The notes: generated by a model from the letters alone, not told the origin. Positions 15,543-23,809 are shown, counted from the first letter of the stretch. The stretch: 64,000 bases of DNA from Streptomyces sp. HSG2 (GCF_016598575.1 NZ_CP066801.1:4444501-4508500); one strand, 5' to 3'. Numbers and translations are program-made.

Positions 15543-16939
15543 CCAGCGCCGCCCCCGTCGGCTCCGGAACCTCCCGGTCGACCCTCTACGGGCTGCTGTC
15601 CGCCTACACCCTCGCACTGTTCGGCACCCGGATCACCATGATCGCGCTGCCGTGGCTGGTGCTCACCACGTCCGGCAGCGCCACGCAGACCGGTCTGGTC
15701 GTCTTCGCCGAGGCGCTCCCGCTGGTGCTCGGCAAGGCGCTCGCCGGGCCGGTCATCGACCGGGTGGGGGCGCGCCGGTTCAGCGTCGCCGCCGATGTGC
15801 TGAGCGCGCTGGTCATCGTTCTGGTGCCGCTGTGCCACTGGCTCGACTACCTGCCGTACTGGCTGCTGTTGGTGCTCGCTGCCGGACTCGGCCTCGCACG
15901 CGGCCCCGGTGACGTGGCCAAGCGCACCCTGACGCCGCAGACCGCCGAGGCCGTCGGGATGCCGCTGGAGCGGGCCAGCGGCATGCTGGGCACGCTCGAA
16001 CGGGTCGCGGGGACCGCGGGCCCTGCGGTGGGCGGCGCGTTCGTGGCGTTCGTCAACCCGGTCTGGGCGCTCGGCGTCAACGGCCTGACGTTTCTGGTGT
16101 CCGCGCTGATCATCGGCGTGACCGGCCCGCGGAAGCCGGCCCGCGCTGGCGGCGGGACCGGCCAGCGCGGGGAGCGGGGCGAGGGGCAGGGCGGGCCCGC
16201 CGCGGCGGACGGGCGCGAGGAGGCCGACGACGAGCCGTACCTCCAGCGTCTGCGCACCGGACTGCACTTCCTGCGGAAGGACCGGCTGCTGCGCTCCGTC
16301 GCCGTCATGCTCGCCGTCACCAACCTGATCGACGCCGCCTACGGCTCCCTGCTGATCCCCGTATGGGCGCGGGAGACGGGTGGCGGACCGGCCGCGATCG
16401 GCGCGCTGGGCTCCGCCTTCGGCATCGCCGCGATCGGCGGTTCGGCGCTCGCCACCGTGTTCGCGCACCGGCTGCGCCGCCGCCCCACCTACATCATCGC
16501 GTTTCTGCTGGCCGGTCCGCCCCGCTTCCTGGTCATGGCGTTCGACGTGCCGCTGTGGACGGTCCTCGCGGTGGGCGTGATCGACGGCCTGGCCATCGGC
16601 TTCGTCAACCCGATCCTGAACGCCGTGATGTTCGAGCGCGTCCCCCGGCCGCTGCTGGGCCGCGTCTTCTCCCTGACCGACTCCGCGGGTTCCGCCGGGG
16701 TCCCGCTCGGCCCGGTGCTCGCCGGTTTCCTGGTGACCTCGACCGGCCTGGCTCCGGTGCTGTTCGGCTGTGCCGCGCTCTATCTGTGTTCCACGGTCGT
16801 CCCGGCCCTGCGGCCGCACTGGAAGGCCCTGGACGAACGCCCGCCACAGCCCGACACGGCCGCGGCCGCGGCCGCCGGAAGCGATACCGGCGTGCCGGAG
16901 GCCCCGCGAACCGCCGCCGACCGGCAACCAGCCGACTGA
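15539..16939 (+). CDS. MFS transporter, probable product exporter of the island
   Basis: A 466-residue major-facilitator protein of the enterobactin-exporter/macrolide-efflux-like group (MFS_3). It begins YGLLSAYTLALFGTRITMIALPWL and carries the cytoplasmic GPVIDRVGARR loop. The central cytoplasmic loop (about residues 200-235) is unusually rich in Gly, Arg and Glu, splitting the protein into 6+6 helices. It is translationally coupled to the A-PCP gene by ATGA. No stop or frameshift is visible, in contrast to its neighbours. Its proposed role is export of, or self-resistance to, the product of the small NRPS pathway. The substrate is unknown. Confidence 0.85.
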   Translation: MTSAAPVGSGTSRSTLYGLLSAYTLALFGTRITMIALPWLVLTTSGSATQTGLVVFAEALPLVLGKALAGPVIDRVGARRFSVAADVLSALVIVLVPLCHWLDYLPYWLLLVLAAGLGLARGPGDVAKRTLTPQTAEAVGMPLERASGMLGTLERVAGTAGPAVGGAFVAFVNPVWALGVNGLTFLVSALIIGVTGPRKPARAGGGTGQRGERGEGQGGPAAADGREEADDEPYLQRLRTGLHFLRKDRLLRSVAVMLAVTNLIDAAYGSLLIPVWARETGGGPAAIGALGSAFGIAAIGGSALATVFAHRLRRRPTYIIAFLLAGPPRFLVMAFDVPLWTVLAVGVIDGLAIGFVNPILNAVMFERVPRPLLGRVFSLTDSAGSAGVPLGPVLAGFLVTSTGLAPVLFGCAALYLCSTVVPALRPHWKALDERPPQPDTAAAAAAGSDTGVPEAPRTAADRQPAD

Positions 16940-16996
16940 ACGGCCTACCGGCTGACGACCGTACTGACTGAACGACCGACCGAAATGAGGCATAGT

Positions 16997-18010
16997 ATGC
17001 CCCCTCCGACCACCGTCAACCTCGCCGCGGCACGCCTGAAGGGCGACTTCGACGTCGACCGGCTGCTGAGCGAACTCGCCGTCCTGGAAGAGACCCAGTG
17101 GGAGTCCCAGCGCACCTACGGCTAGAGCCTGGAGCCCACCGAGAGCGCCGCTCTCGACTGGCGGGTGCTGCCGCTGCGCAGCCCGGAGGGCAGCGCCGAG
17201 CGCACCGATCCGGGCGGGCTCGGCCTCGTCGAGTACGGCGACACCCCGTGGCTGGCGAAGGTCCCGTACATCAAGTCGATCCTGGACAGCCTGCCGACGG
17301 AACTGCGCGCGGTCCGGCTGATGTCGCTCGGTCCGGGCGCCGAGGTGGACGAGCACCGCGACATGCCGTACGGCCTGCCGGCGGGCTGGGTGCGGCTGCA
17401 CATCCCGTTCGTCACCAACCAGGACGCCGTCTGCACGCTCGACGGCGAGCCGCAGACCTGGCAGCCTGGTACCTTCTGGTTCGGCGACTTCTCCCGGCCC
17501 CACTCGGTGCGCAACGGCGGCAGCGAGCGCCGCGTCCACCTGGTCATCGACGCCTTTGTGACCCCTGAGCTGCTGGAGCTGTTCCCCGCCGAGTTCCAGG
17601 AGCGCATCCGCTGGTCCGAGGTGCTGCTGCACCGCCCGGAACTGCCGCTGGAAGCGCCGGAGCTCGCGGACTTGGAGAGCACGTTCAACATCCCGGAGGC
17701 GTTCCTGTACGGCGAGCCGGAGGAGCTCGCGCAGGCCGTCGAGCCGGACCGGGACGCCCGGCTGCGGGTGGACGGCCGACGCTTGGTGATGGACGTCGAC
17801 GGCGAGCCTCGGGTAGCGCTCCAGCACGTGGGTGAGGGCGAGTTCCGCGCCCTGGGCTGGACCGCGGAGCGCACCGTCAAGGTCGAGCCGACCGGGGACG
17901 GTCTGCTCGTTCGCTTCCGGATGCGGCACGGCAGCCGGATGACGGAGGCGACGCGCGAGGCCGTACGGTCCGCCGTGGCCGCTGTGTCCGCCGTGGCCGA
18001 CGCGGGCTGA
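16997..18010 (+). pseudogene. Aspartyl/asparaginyl beta-hydroxylase-like gene with TAG at codon 43
   Basis: From ATG 16997 (GAGG 6 nt upstream) the frame reads through a normal N-terminus (VNLAAARLKGDFDVDRLL), hits TAG at 17123-17125, and continues in the same frame with SLEPTESAALDWRVLPLR. After that come clear Asp/Asn-hydroxylase (PF05118) features: EVDEHRDMPYG, VRLHIPFVTNQDAV, WFGDFSRPHSVRNGG and RRVHLVIDAF. These supply iron and 2-oxoglutarate ligands in a cupin fold. A GTG at 17165 could restart translation, but the product would lack the first 56 residues. An original CAG (Gln) or GAG at the stop is plausible. It was probably the second hydroxylase of the pathway. Confidence 0.72.
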
Positions 18011-18013
18011 CCG

Positions 18014-18751
18014 ATGCCCTGTGCCACGGCCGTGCCGCGGGGTCCCGTCCGGGCCGCCGTGTTCGACCCGGCGGCGGTCCTGGGCGAGCGTCTCGCGCCG
18101 CCCGCCGCGGGCGCTCCCGCTCACCTCTGGCTGCTGGACGCCGGGCGGCTCCGCGCGGCCACCGGCCTACTGGCAGGCGAGGTGCTCGGAGCGGAGGAAC
18201 GCGGCCGGGCGGCGGCCCTGCGGTTCCCGGCCGACCGGGATGCCTATGTCGCCACGCATGTGGGGCTGCGCCTGCTGCTCGGCGCCTATCTCGGGCGGTC
18301 GGCGCGGCAGGTAGAGCTGATCCGCCTGCCGTGCCCGCTGTGCGCCGGGCCGCACGGCCGACCCGCTGTGGCGGGGGACCCGCTGCACTACTCGCTGAGC
18401 CACAGCGAGGGCCTGGGCCTGCTGGCCTTCGCCGCCGCCGCGGTGGGCGTGGACCTGGAGTCGGTGCCGTCCGCGACCGCGGTGCGGGAGGCGCTGGACG
18501 TCCTGCACCCCGCGGAACGCGCGGAGTTGGACCGGCTGCCGCCCACCGCCCGCCCGGCGGCCTTCACGCGCTCCTGGGTCAGGAAGGAGGCATACCTCAA
18601 GGGACTCGGCGTGGGCCTCGCGGGTTCTCCCGCCGACTGCTGGGTGGGCACCGGCGCGGTCCCCGCGTCCCCGGCCGCCGACTGGCTGCTTACGGACGTC
18701 GCCGTCGGCCGCGGGGCCGCCGGGGCCGTGGCCGTCGCCACCGGCGGATGA
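18014..18751 (+). CDS. Sfp-type 4'-phosphopantetheinyl transferase
   Basis: An intact 245-residue PPTase that converts apo-carrier proteins to holo form using CoA. Motifs are HYSLSHSEG (P2-like), AVGVDLESV (the Mg-binding GVDxE) and FTRSWVRKEAYLKGLG (the W-x-x-KEAxxK signature). ATG 18014 sits 3 bp after the hydroxylase stop, so it is in the same operon. The A-PCP protein carries an intact carrier serine and is the natural local substrate. The gene could also serve other carrier proteins in the cell, which might explain why it has stayed intact while its neighbours decayed. Confidence 0.86.
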   Translation: MPCATAVPRGPVRAAVFDPAAVLGERLAPPAAGAPAHLWLLDAGRLRAATGLLAGEVLGAEERGRAAALRFPADRDAYVATHVGLRLLLGAYLGRSARQVELIRLPCPLCAGPHGRPAVAGDPLHYSLSHSEGLGLLAFAAAAVGVDLESVPSATAVREALDVLHPAERAELDRLPPTARPAAFTRSWVRKEAYLKGLGVGLAGSPADCWVGTGAVPASPAADWLLTDVAVGRGAAGAVAVATGG

Positions 18752-18759
18752 CCGGTCGC

Positions 18760-19761
18760 TCACTTGTCGCCGGACAGCCATCCCTTCGCGACGGCTCGGC
18801 AGCCGGCCTGGAACCGGCTGCGGGCACCGAGGAGTTCCATGAGGTCGGCGGCGATGCGGCGGGCGGTGCGCGGCGAGACGCCGAGCCGCTTGGCGACGGC
18901 CTCATCGGTCAGGCCCTGGCCCAGCAGGCGGAGGACCTCGGCCTGCTGGGCGCTCAGGCCCTGTTCGTCCCGGTCGCGGGGGGATGGTGCGGCGCCGAGC
19001 GGGACGGCGTCCGTCCAGATTCCCTCAAAGAGCGCGCACAACGCGGTGAGCGGACCGCCGCCATTGAGGATCAGCGCCCCGGCCTCGCTGTTCTCCGGAT
19101 CGGTCGGCACGACCGCGATCCGCCGGTCCAGGATCATCAGCCGGAGGGGCAGCGTGACGGCGGTCCGCACCTGGCCGCCCGCCTCGGTGAGCCATTCGGC
19201 GTACTGCACGGTGGCCGCGTTGTTGCGGACGCTGTCCAGATACACGGTGCACATGCGGACGCCGCGCTCCAGCAGCGCGCGGTCCTGCGGCCGGGCGGTC
19301 GCCATGTTCTCGGCGGTCTGGGCGCCGTCCGGCGCCAGCGTCATCACCTCGGTACGCACGTCCCTCACCAGCAGGCCGATGCGTTCCCGTATCTCGTCTA
19401 TGCCGTCGAGCCATTGGACGTGCCGGTCCTGGCGCGGCCGGGCGAGGGTGAACTCCGCCATCAGGTGCGCCGACGCCGTACGGAGTTCCGTGACCCGCTG
19501 CTGCTCCGCAGCCAAACGTTCCTGCTGGCGGGCGATCAGGACTTGGAAGCCGATCTCCGGTGAGACGGCATGGAACCGGTGCGGCGACGCGAAGGACTCC
19601 CGGACGAGGGAGACTTCGCTGAGTCGGTCGAGCGCCTTCCGCAACTCCGCGTCCGGCAATGCCAGCATTTCCCGCAGTTCACCCAGATCAGCTTGCGGTT
19701 GTGCGAGAAGTGCGCGGTATACGGTTTCACAAGTCTCGTCAAGGCCTACCGCAGCCAACAA
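18760..19761 (-). CDS. LuxR-type transcriptional regulator with TrmB-like N-domain
   Basis: A 333-residue regulator. The C-terminal HTH, LSAQQAEVLRLLGQGLTDEAVAKRLGVSPRTARRI (residues about 265-300), is LuxR/FixJ type. Residues 1-65 look like a winged TrmB-like helix domain and are followed by a coiled segment rich in Gln and Arg. The centre resembles a phospholipase-D-like sensor fold (VMTLAPDG, DRRIAVVP). Such proteins commonly control actinobacterial NRPS clusters. The start is a TTG at 19761 after GGGGG. No upstream ATG is available and a later ATG would cut into the N-domain. It converges on the PPTase gene with an 8 bp gap. Confidence 0.8.
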   Translation of the reverse strand: MLAAVGLDETCETVYRALLAQPQADLGELREMLALPDAELRKALDRLSEVSLVRESFASPHRFHAVSPEIGFQVLIARQQERLAAEQQRVTELRTASAHLMAEFTLARPRQDRHVQWLDGIDEIRERIGLLVRDVRTEVMTLAPDGAQTAENMATARPQDRALLERGVRMCTVYLDSVRNNAATVQYAEWLTEAGGQVRTAVTLPLRLMILDRRIAVVPTDPENSEAGALILNGGGPLTALCALFEGIWTDAVPLGAAPSPRDRDEQGLSAQQAEVLRLLGQGLTDEAVAKRLGVSPRTARRIAADLMELLGARSRFQAGCRAVAKGWLSGDK

Positions 19762-19868
19762 TGTCTTATCCCCCAGGTCTGCTCACCGGGCTTCGCCACC
19801 AGCCACTCTATCCTCGATTCCTCAGCGGTGGGTTCGCGCTGATCGATCTGACAGTTCGGCGGTAATGT

Positions 19869-19884
19869 GGGTCTTCGAATTTAG
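19869..19884. repeat. Left terminal inverted repeat of the ISL3-type element
   Basis: GGGTCTTCGAATTTAG, the reverse complement of 21339-21354 with one mismatch. It begins with GG as ISL3 ends usually do. Confidence 0.7.
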
Positions 19885-20028
19885 CCGGGGAGGGGCGCTC
19901 GCTGGCCGTGCCGCTGACTGCGGAGCGTGACTGCCGCTGGGGAAGCCGGGCCTGAACGCGAACCGCCCGCAGCGCTTGTGGATGATCACTGTTGCTGAAG
20001 CAGTGGATCTACGAGCGACACGGGCGGC

Positions 20029-21342
20029 ATGGAGCACGATACCGGCGCGACGGCGCTGTTCGATCTGGAGGTGGTCCGGGGCGAGGACGGGACGCGCACA
20101 GTCCATCTGGTGACCACGGACCCGGCGGCACGGGCCTGTCCGTCGTGCGGGACCTTCGCCACCCGGGTGAAGGAACGGGCCGTGACGCGGCCCCGTGACC
20201 TGGAGCACGGCGGGAGTCCGGTGCTGATTCGCTGGCACAAGCGGCGCTGGAAGTGCCGCGAACGGCAGTGCGAGCGCGGCTCGTTCACCGAGCAGATCGC
20301 GTAGATACCGGCCCGGATGCGGCTGACGGAGCGGCTGCGGACCGCGTGCGGGCAGGCCGGGGCCGACGGCGGGCGCACGGTCGTCCAGGCCGGCCGTGAC
20401 CTGGGCCCCACCTGGCCCGTCGTGATGCGTGCCACCCGCACGTACGCGGATCAGGTGCTGCCCGGCGGACCGCCGGCCACCGAGGCGATCGGGATCGACG
20501 AGACCCGCCGCGGCCGGGCCGTCTGGAAGCAGAACGACTACGGGAAGTGGGAGCCGGTCGCGGACGCCTGGCGCATCGGCTTCGTTGACGCGGTGGGCGG
20601 ACAGGGCCTGTTCGGGCAGGTCGAGGGACGCAACGCCGCCTCCGTCGCCGCTTGGCTGACAGCCCGGCCGGACTGGTGGACCACGTCGATCCGCTACGTC
20701 GCCATCGACCTGTGCGCCACGTTCCGCTCCGCCGTGCGCACCGCGCTGCCGCACGCCACCGTCGTCGTGGACGCCTTCCATGTCGTCCAGCTCGCCCAGC
20801 GCCACCTGGCCGACCTGCGCCGCCGCCTGACCTGGAAGCAGCACGGCCGCCGTGCCCGCAAAGGCGACGCGATCTATACCGTCCGCACACTCCTGCGCCG
20901 CAACAAAGAAGCCCTCACTCACGAGCAATACGACCTCCTGATCAGCGAGTTGACGTCCATGGGCACCTACGGACGGCAGATCCTGGCCGGCTGGCAGGCC
21001 AAGGAACTCCTGCGCGACCTGCTCCACCTGGCCGCCAAACACGCCCACACCTCTCCCGGCCACTCCGCGATCTCCGCCGCCCGCTACCGCTTCCAGGCCC
21101 ACTGCGCCGACCACGCCCACCTGTCCGAACTGGCCACCCTGGCCGAGACCGTCGACCAGTGGTGGGACGGCATCGAGGCGTACGTCCTGACCGGGATCAC
21201 GAACGCCGCCAGCGAGGGCAACAACCGTGTCATCAAGCTCGACGCGCGATGCGCCTTCGGCTACCGCAACCGCGCCAACCAGCGCCTACGGTCACTCTGC
21301 GCGACCACTCGCCGCAGCCGACGCGAAGGGGTCCCCGACTAA
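20029..21342 (+). pseudogene. ISL3-family transposase interrupted by an in-frame TAG
   Basis: Codons 1-91 encode the N-terminal zinc finger of ISL3 transposases (ARACPSCGTFATRVKERAVTRPRDL, then RRWKCRERQCERGSFTEQIA, read in sequence). TAG at 20302-20304 follows, and the same frame continues for about 345 codons with the DDE core: EAIGIDETRRGR (first Asp), VAIDLCATFRSAV (second Asp), VVDAFHVVQLAQRHL, and ITNAASEGNNRVIKL (Glu). The total of about 437 residues is normal for the family. A change from CAG (Gln) to TAG would explain the stop. ATG 20317 could restart translation without the zinc finger, but a protein lacking DNA recognition is unlikely to transpose. Confidence 0.82.
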
Positions 21343-21354
21343 CTTCGAAGACCC
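21339..21354. repeat. Right terminal inverted repeat of the ISL3-type element
   Basis: CTAACTTCGAAGACCC pairs with 19869-19884. The transposase stop TAA lies inside it. Confidence 0.7.
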
Positions 21355-21439
21355 GGCAATTCCAGCCGTTCGCACCGCCCCCAGCCCGATGAACTGCACC
21401 TTCAGCCCGCAAGAGCCTCCAAGACCCTCGAATTACGTC

Positions 21440-21655
21440 GAACCCGGGCCGGACAACTTCCGGCTGCGCAACTGGCGGGCGTCGAAGATCACGAACGATC
21501 TCGACAATCACGAGAACCCGGTAGAGGTCTCGGCCAACGCCCGGCACCACTCGCCGGGCTACACCATGGCGCGGTACGGCAGGCGTCGCGCTGAGGGAGC
21601 GAAGAAGCTGGCAGCTTCGAGCGCCAGTCGACTTGGCCTGTCATCCCTGGTCTGA
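21440..21655 (+). pseudogene. Possible C-terminal tail of a tyrosine recombinase (integrase)
   Basis: This frame ends with NARHHSPGYTMARYGRRRAEG, then KKLAASSASRLGL and a stop at 21653. The pattern H-x-S-P-x-x-T-M-x-x-Y resembles the last box of phage-type integrases, in which the final Tyr is the nucleophile. The earlier catalytic Arg and the N-terminal domains are absent. It lies between the ISL3 right end and the 3' end of tRNA-Leu, 88 bp from the tRNA, exactly where an integrase of a tRNA-targeting element would be. The match is short and I hold it loosely. The rest of 21355-21743 shows no gene. Confidence 0.35.
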
Positions 21656-21714
21656 CCAGGAAGTTCGCTCGGCTGTTGGTCACGTGGTTGGTCATGCCAC
21701 AGCCGGAGAAACAG

Positions 21715-21736
21715 AAAAACCCCAGATCAACTGGGG
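21715..21736 (-). terminator. Rho-independent terminator of tRNA-Leu
   Basis: On the minus strand CCCCAG pairs with CTGGGG across a five-base loop (21720-21736) and is followed by five T (21719-21715), 8 nt past the tRNA 3' end. Confidence 0.82.
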
Positions 21737-21743
21737 TCTCTGC

Positions 21744-21831
21744 TGGTGTCCGAGGGGGGACTTGAACCCCCACGCCCGTTGAAGGGCACTAGCACCTCAA
21801 GCTAGCGCGTCTGCCATTCCGCCACCCGGAC
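21744..21831 (-). tRNA. tRNA-Leu (anticodon GAG)
   Basis: An 88-nt class II tRNA read on the minus strand. The acceptor 5' GTCCGGG pairs with 3' CTCGGAC (one G-T), with discriminator A and encoded CCA at 21746-21744. The anticodon stem CTAGC/GCTAG encloses the loop TTGAGGT, giving anticodon GAG, which reads CUC/CUU leucine codons. The variable arm TGCCCTTCAACGGGC and the T-arm GGGGGTTCAAGTCCCCC are both intact. Confidence 0.95.
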
Positions 21832-22014
21832 AAGGTGTCCGCCGGCCGGGAGTGCCCGGCGCGACGACGTAGACATTACCAGGCTTCGAAGGTCCCGGAT
21901 CACCCCTCCCGGGCCCTCGTGCCGCCGAGGGGCGTCACGGGGGGGCTTGGGGGGCAGGGTCGGGAAGAGGGAGGATGGGTGGCGACCGGGGGCAGCCACC
22001 GAGGGAGGACTCAC

Positions 22015-23340
22015 GTGGGCGAGACGGGAACGGCCGGGCACGTCACCGGCGAGGACGAGGTCGTCGACCTCTGTCGCGAGCTGATCCGGATCGACACCAG
22101 CAACTACGGCGACCACTCGGGACCGGGCGAGCGCGCCGCGGCGGAGTACGTCGCCGAGAAGCTCGCCGAGGTGGGGCTCGAACCGCGGATCATCGAGTCC
22201 CACCGGGGACGCGCGTCGACGGTCGCCAGGATCGAGGGCGCGGATCCCTCCCGGCCCGCGTTGCTCATCCACGGCCACACCGACGTCGTGCCGGCCGACC
22301 CGGGTGACTGGACACACCATCCGTTCTCCGGGGAGATCGCGGACGGGTGCGTGTGGGGTCGGGGCGCGGTCGACATGAAGGACATGGACGCGATGACCCT
22401 CGCCGTGGTCCGTGAGCGGCTGCGCGGCGGGCGGAAGCCGCCGCGCGACATCGTGCTGGCCTTCCTCGCGGACGAGGAGGCGGGCGGCACCTACGGTGCC
22501 AAGCACCTGGTGCGCGAGCACCCGGACCTGTTCGAGGGCGTCACCGAGGCCATCGGGGAGGTCGGTGGCTTCTCCTTCACGGTCAACGAGAAGCTCCGTC
22601 TCTACCTCGTGGAGACGGCGGAGAAGGGCATCCACTGGATGCGGCTGACCGTCGACGGGACCGCAGGCCACGGATCGATGACCGCGAGCGACAACGCCGT
22701 CACGGAGTTGTGCGAGGCCGTGGCGCGCCTCGGCCGGCACACGTGGCCGGTGCGGGTCACCAAGACCGTGCGGGCCTTCCTCGACGAACTCTCCGACGCC
22801 CTGGGGACCGAACTCGATCCCGAGAACATGGACGAGACGCTCGCCAGGCTCGGAGGCATCGCCGCCATGATCGGGGCCACGCTGCGCAACTCGGCGGCGC
22901 CCACCATGCTGGGGGCCGGATACAAGGTCAACGTCATCCCCGGCCAGGCCACCGCGCACGTGGACGGTCGTTTCCTGCCGGGCTACGAGGAAGAGTTCCT
23001 CGCCGACCTCGATCGCGTCCTCGGCCCCCGGGTCAGGCGCGAGGACGTGCACGCCGACGGGGCGCTGGAGACCGGCTTCGACGGGCGTCTGGTGGACGCG
23101 ATGCAGACCGCGCTGCGTGCCGAGGACCCCATCGCGCGGGCGGTCCCCTACATGCTCTCCGGGGGGACCGACGCCAAGCACTTTGACCGACTCGGCATCC
23201 GCTGCTTCGGCTTCGCTCCGCTGCGCCTGCCTCCGGAGCTGGACTTCGCGGGGATGTTCCACGGTGTCGACGAGAGGGTGCCGGTCGACGGCCTCCGGTT
23301 CGGGGTGCGGGTGCTGGACCGCTTCATCGACGCTTCCTGA
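22015..23340 (+). CDS. M20-family metallopeptidase
   Basis: A 441-residue M20/M28-type dinuclear zinc hydrolase of the dipeptidase/ArgE/DapE group. Motifs are LLIHGHTDVVPA (zinc His and the adjacent Asp), WGRGAVDMKDMDA (bridging Asp), FLADEEAGGTYGA (general-base Glu and ligand Glu), a dimerisation insert from about residue 200, and MLSGGTDAKHF with the final ligand His further on (MFHGVDE). GTG 22015 is chosen because GGGAGGAC precedes it. In-frame sequence upstream lies in the tRNA spacer and looks non-coding. There is no signal peptide, so it is cytoplasmic and probably cleaves small peptides or acyl-amino acids. Confidence 0.88.
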   Translation: MGETGTAGHVTGEDEVVDLCRELIRIDTSNYGDHSGPGERAAAEYVAEKLAEVGLEPRIIESHRGRASTVARIEGADPSRPALLIHGHTDVVPADPGDWTHHPFSGEIADGCVWGRGAVDMKDMDAMTLAVVRERLRGGRKPPRDIVLAFLADEEAGGTYGAKHLVREHPDLFEGVTEAIGEVGGFSFTVNEKLRLYLVETAEKGIHWMRLTVDGTAGHGSMTASDNAVTELCEAVARLGRHTWPVRVTKTVRAFLDELSDALGTELDPENMDETLARLGGIAAMIGATLRNSAAPTMLGAGYKVNVIPGQATAHVDGRFLPGYEEEFLADLDRVLGPRVRREDVHADGALETGFDGRLVDAMQTALRAEDPIARAVPYMLSGGTDAKHFDRLGIRCFGFAPLRLPPELDFAGMFHGVDERVPVDGLRFGVRVLDRFIDAS

Positions 23341-23516
23341 GGCCTCGCCCGGGCGGCCCAACCCTTCCGGGACCGACGCGCGGCCGTAATCGCCCACCTG
23401 TGCGTCATTCACTGGGAAGGGTGGATGCGACCATAAGCTCGTAGCCTCAATACCCCCTCTTCGTTACTCGTCATGTGATCCGCACATCGGGATCGCATGG
23501 CCAACGAGGAGGAACA

Positions 23517-23750
23517 ATGATCAAGAGGGTCGTCGCCGCTGCGGCTGCCACCGGTGGGCTCGTCCTGGCGGGTGCGGGCATGGCCGTCGCCGACGCCGGT
23601 GCTCAGGGGGGAGCCGCGAACTCCCCCGGTGTGCTTTCGGGCAACGTCGTCCAGGCGCCCGTGCACGTGCCGGTGAACGTCTGCGGCAACACCGTCTCGG
23701 TGATCGGGCTGCTGAACCCCGCCTTCGGCAACACCTGCGTCAACCAGTGA
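23517..23750 (+). CDS. chpH: Short chaplin
   Basis: The 77-residue precursor has a signal peptide (IKRVVAAAAATGGLVLAGAG, then MAVADA) and one mature chaplin domain with the pattern LSGNVVQAPVHVPVNVCGNT and GLLNPAFGNTCVNQ. The two cysteines distinguish it from ChpE. Chaplins assemble into amyloid fibrils on aerial hyphae and spores and lower surface tension. The sequence and its place in the SCO1640-1676-like neighbourhood suggest ChpH. GAGGAGG stands 6 nt before ATG 23517. No long, sortase-anchored chaplin (chpC in S. coelicolor) lies beside it. Confidence 0.88.
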   Translation: MIKRVVAAAAATGGLVLAGAGMAVADAGAQGGAANSPGVLSGNVVQAPVHVPVNVCGNTVSVIGLLNPAFGNTCVNQ

Positions 23751-23756
23751 CGTCGT

Positions 23757-23809
23757 GCCCCGCCCCGGGGCGCCGGTCCGCTCGGACCGGGGCCCCGGGG
23801 GGCGGGGCG
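23757..23809 (+). terminator. GC-rich hairpin after the chaplin gene
   Basis: CCGGTCC (23773-23779) and GGACCGG (23784-23790) form a perfect inner stem with a four-base loop. Flanking GCCCCG/CGGGGC tracts extend it imperfectly on both sides. It starts 7 bp past the stop. Confidence 0.6.

Larger units (their letters stand above)
19869..21354 (+). mobile_element. ISL3-type insertion sequence, 1,486 bp
   Basis: The element is bounded by 16-bp terminal inverted repeats with one mismatch, GGGTCTTCGAATTTAG (19869-19884) and CTAACTTCGAAGACCC (21339-21354). It contains one transposase gene with an internal stop. The right repeat overlaps the transposase TAA. The flanking octamers (ggtaatgt, ggcaattc) match at only 5 of 8 positions, so a clean 8-bp target duplication is not seen. 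The element sits about 107 bp upstream of the LuxR gene start. Confidence 0.75.

Noticed and set aside
13747..20304. Stop-codon read-through or recoding as a programmed feature of the island
   Set aside because: The stops are of two kinds (TGA, TAG), lack any shared context or structure that I can see, and occur with a frameshift and a deletion, so decay is simpler.
20317..21342. Functional shortened transposase from ATG 20317
   Set aside because: It would lack the N-terminal zinc finger needed for end recognition; reading as one gene with an internal stop explains the homology better.
19861..21362. Eight-base target duplication of the ISL3-type element
   Set aside because: The flanks ggtaatgt and ggcaattc match at only five of eight positions, so I do not claim one.
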